From CAZJTL01 sp964548905 (GTDB taxonomy: Bacteria > Cyanobacteriota > Cyanobacteriia > Cyanobacteriales > Xenococcaceae), in contig CAZJTL010000152.1 in assembly GCA_964548905.1 (NCBI GenBank), forward strand, positions 1-12,837: a DNA stretch of 12,837 bases, in the 5' to 3' direction. The translations under genes and the position numbers were made by a program. The notes below the pieces were generated by a model. The model was not told the DNA's origin, searched no databases, and was given only the letters and a program-made list of their open reading frames with translations. Positions 12,827-12,837 of the stretch are shown piece after piece. How positions within the stretch are numbered: position 1 is the first letter of the stretch; each line of letters opens with the position of its first letter.

Positions 12827-12837
12827 TTCAAGACCTA
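12786..12837. repeat. Right copy of the 49-bp terminal inverted repeat, running off the window
   Basis: Bases 12786-12834 match the reverse complement of 1-49 exactly; three further bases (CTA) have no partner because the left copy ends at base 1. It begins within codon 278 of glnN. Same interpretation as the left copy: most likely the first bases of an insertion sequence lying outside the window. Confidence 0.75.

Noticed and set aside
1..12837. Linear replicon or plasmid with terminal inverted repeats
   Set aside because: The repeat begins inside truncated chromosomal genes at both ends and no replication gene is present; insertion-sequence ends or a chimeric join explain it better.

Overview
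This window looks like a cyanobacterial chromosome fragment. The palindrome GCGATCGC (HIP1) occurs at least seven times (for example 308, 1403, 1441, 1855, 6870), where chance predicts well under one. The DNA is AT-rich, 7-bp short tandem repeats are present, and the gene content fits: a SmtA-type metallothionein with an SmtB/ZiaR-like sensor, a CorA transporter, type III glutamine synthetase and pentapeptide-repeat proteins. A coccoid or filamentous marine or freshwater lineage is possible, but I cannot name a genus.

Layout. 1-49 is an inverted copy of 12786-12834. It breaks a small secreted-protein gene on the left and glnN (type III glutamine synthetase) on the right, so both window ends probably run into copies of one insertion sequence. 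From 523 come a WaaE-like family 2 glycosyltransferase, a 68-residue zinc-ribbon protein, and a convergent pair on the minus strand (a 112-residue cyanobacterial conserved protein followed by corA). 3878-5357 holds three unrecognised membrane proteins with a cluster of short repeats between them: ten 7-bp units, a MITE-like element built on two exact 38-bp units, and a 3 x 7-bp array.

5801-6386 is a complete metal-homeostasis cassette: a 12-2-12 SmtB-family operator over a TATAAT box, a 54-residue metallothionein, and an overlapping ArsR/SmtB repressor with both metal sites preserved. Excess zinc (or a related metal) should release the repressor, inducing the metallothionein and the repressor's own synthesis. 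After this come comF (minus), a 340-residue pentapeptide-repeat protein (minus) and a polyprenyl-phosphate glycosyltransferase (plus).

9456-10940 is a tnpB-only IS200/IS605-type element with structured ends and an intact RuvC triad. It sits exactly between the stop codon of the glycosyltransferase gene and a PPK2 polyphosphate kinase gene, and may supply that stop codon. ppk2 is followed by the interrupted glnN.

I found no CRISPR array, tRNA, rRNA or convincing undescribed multi-gene system. The most rewarding points are the interrupted genes at both ends, the overlapping metallothionein/sensor operon, the tnpB element with its predicted guide RNA and leader hairpin, and the repeat cluster at 4298-4987.
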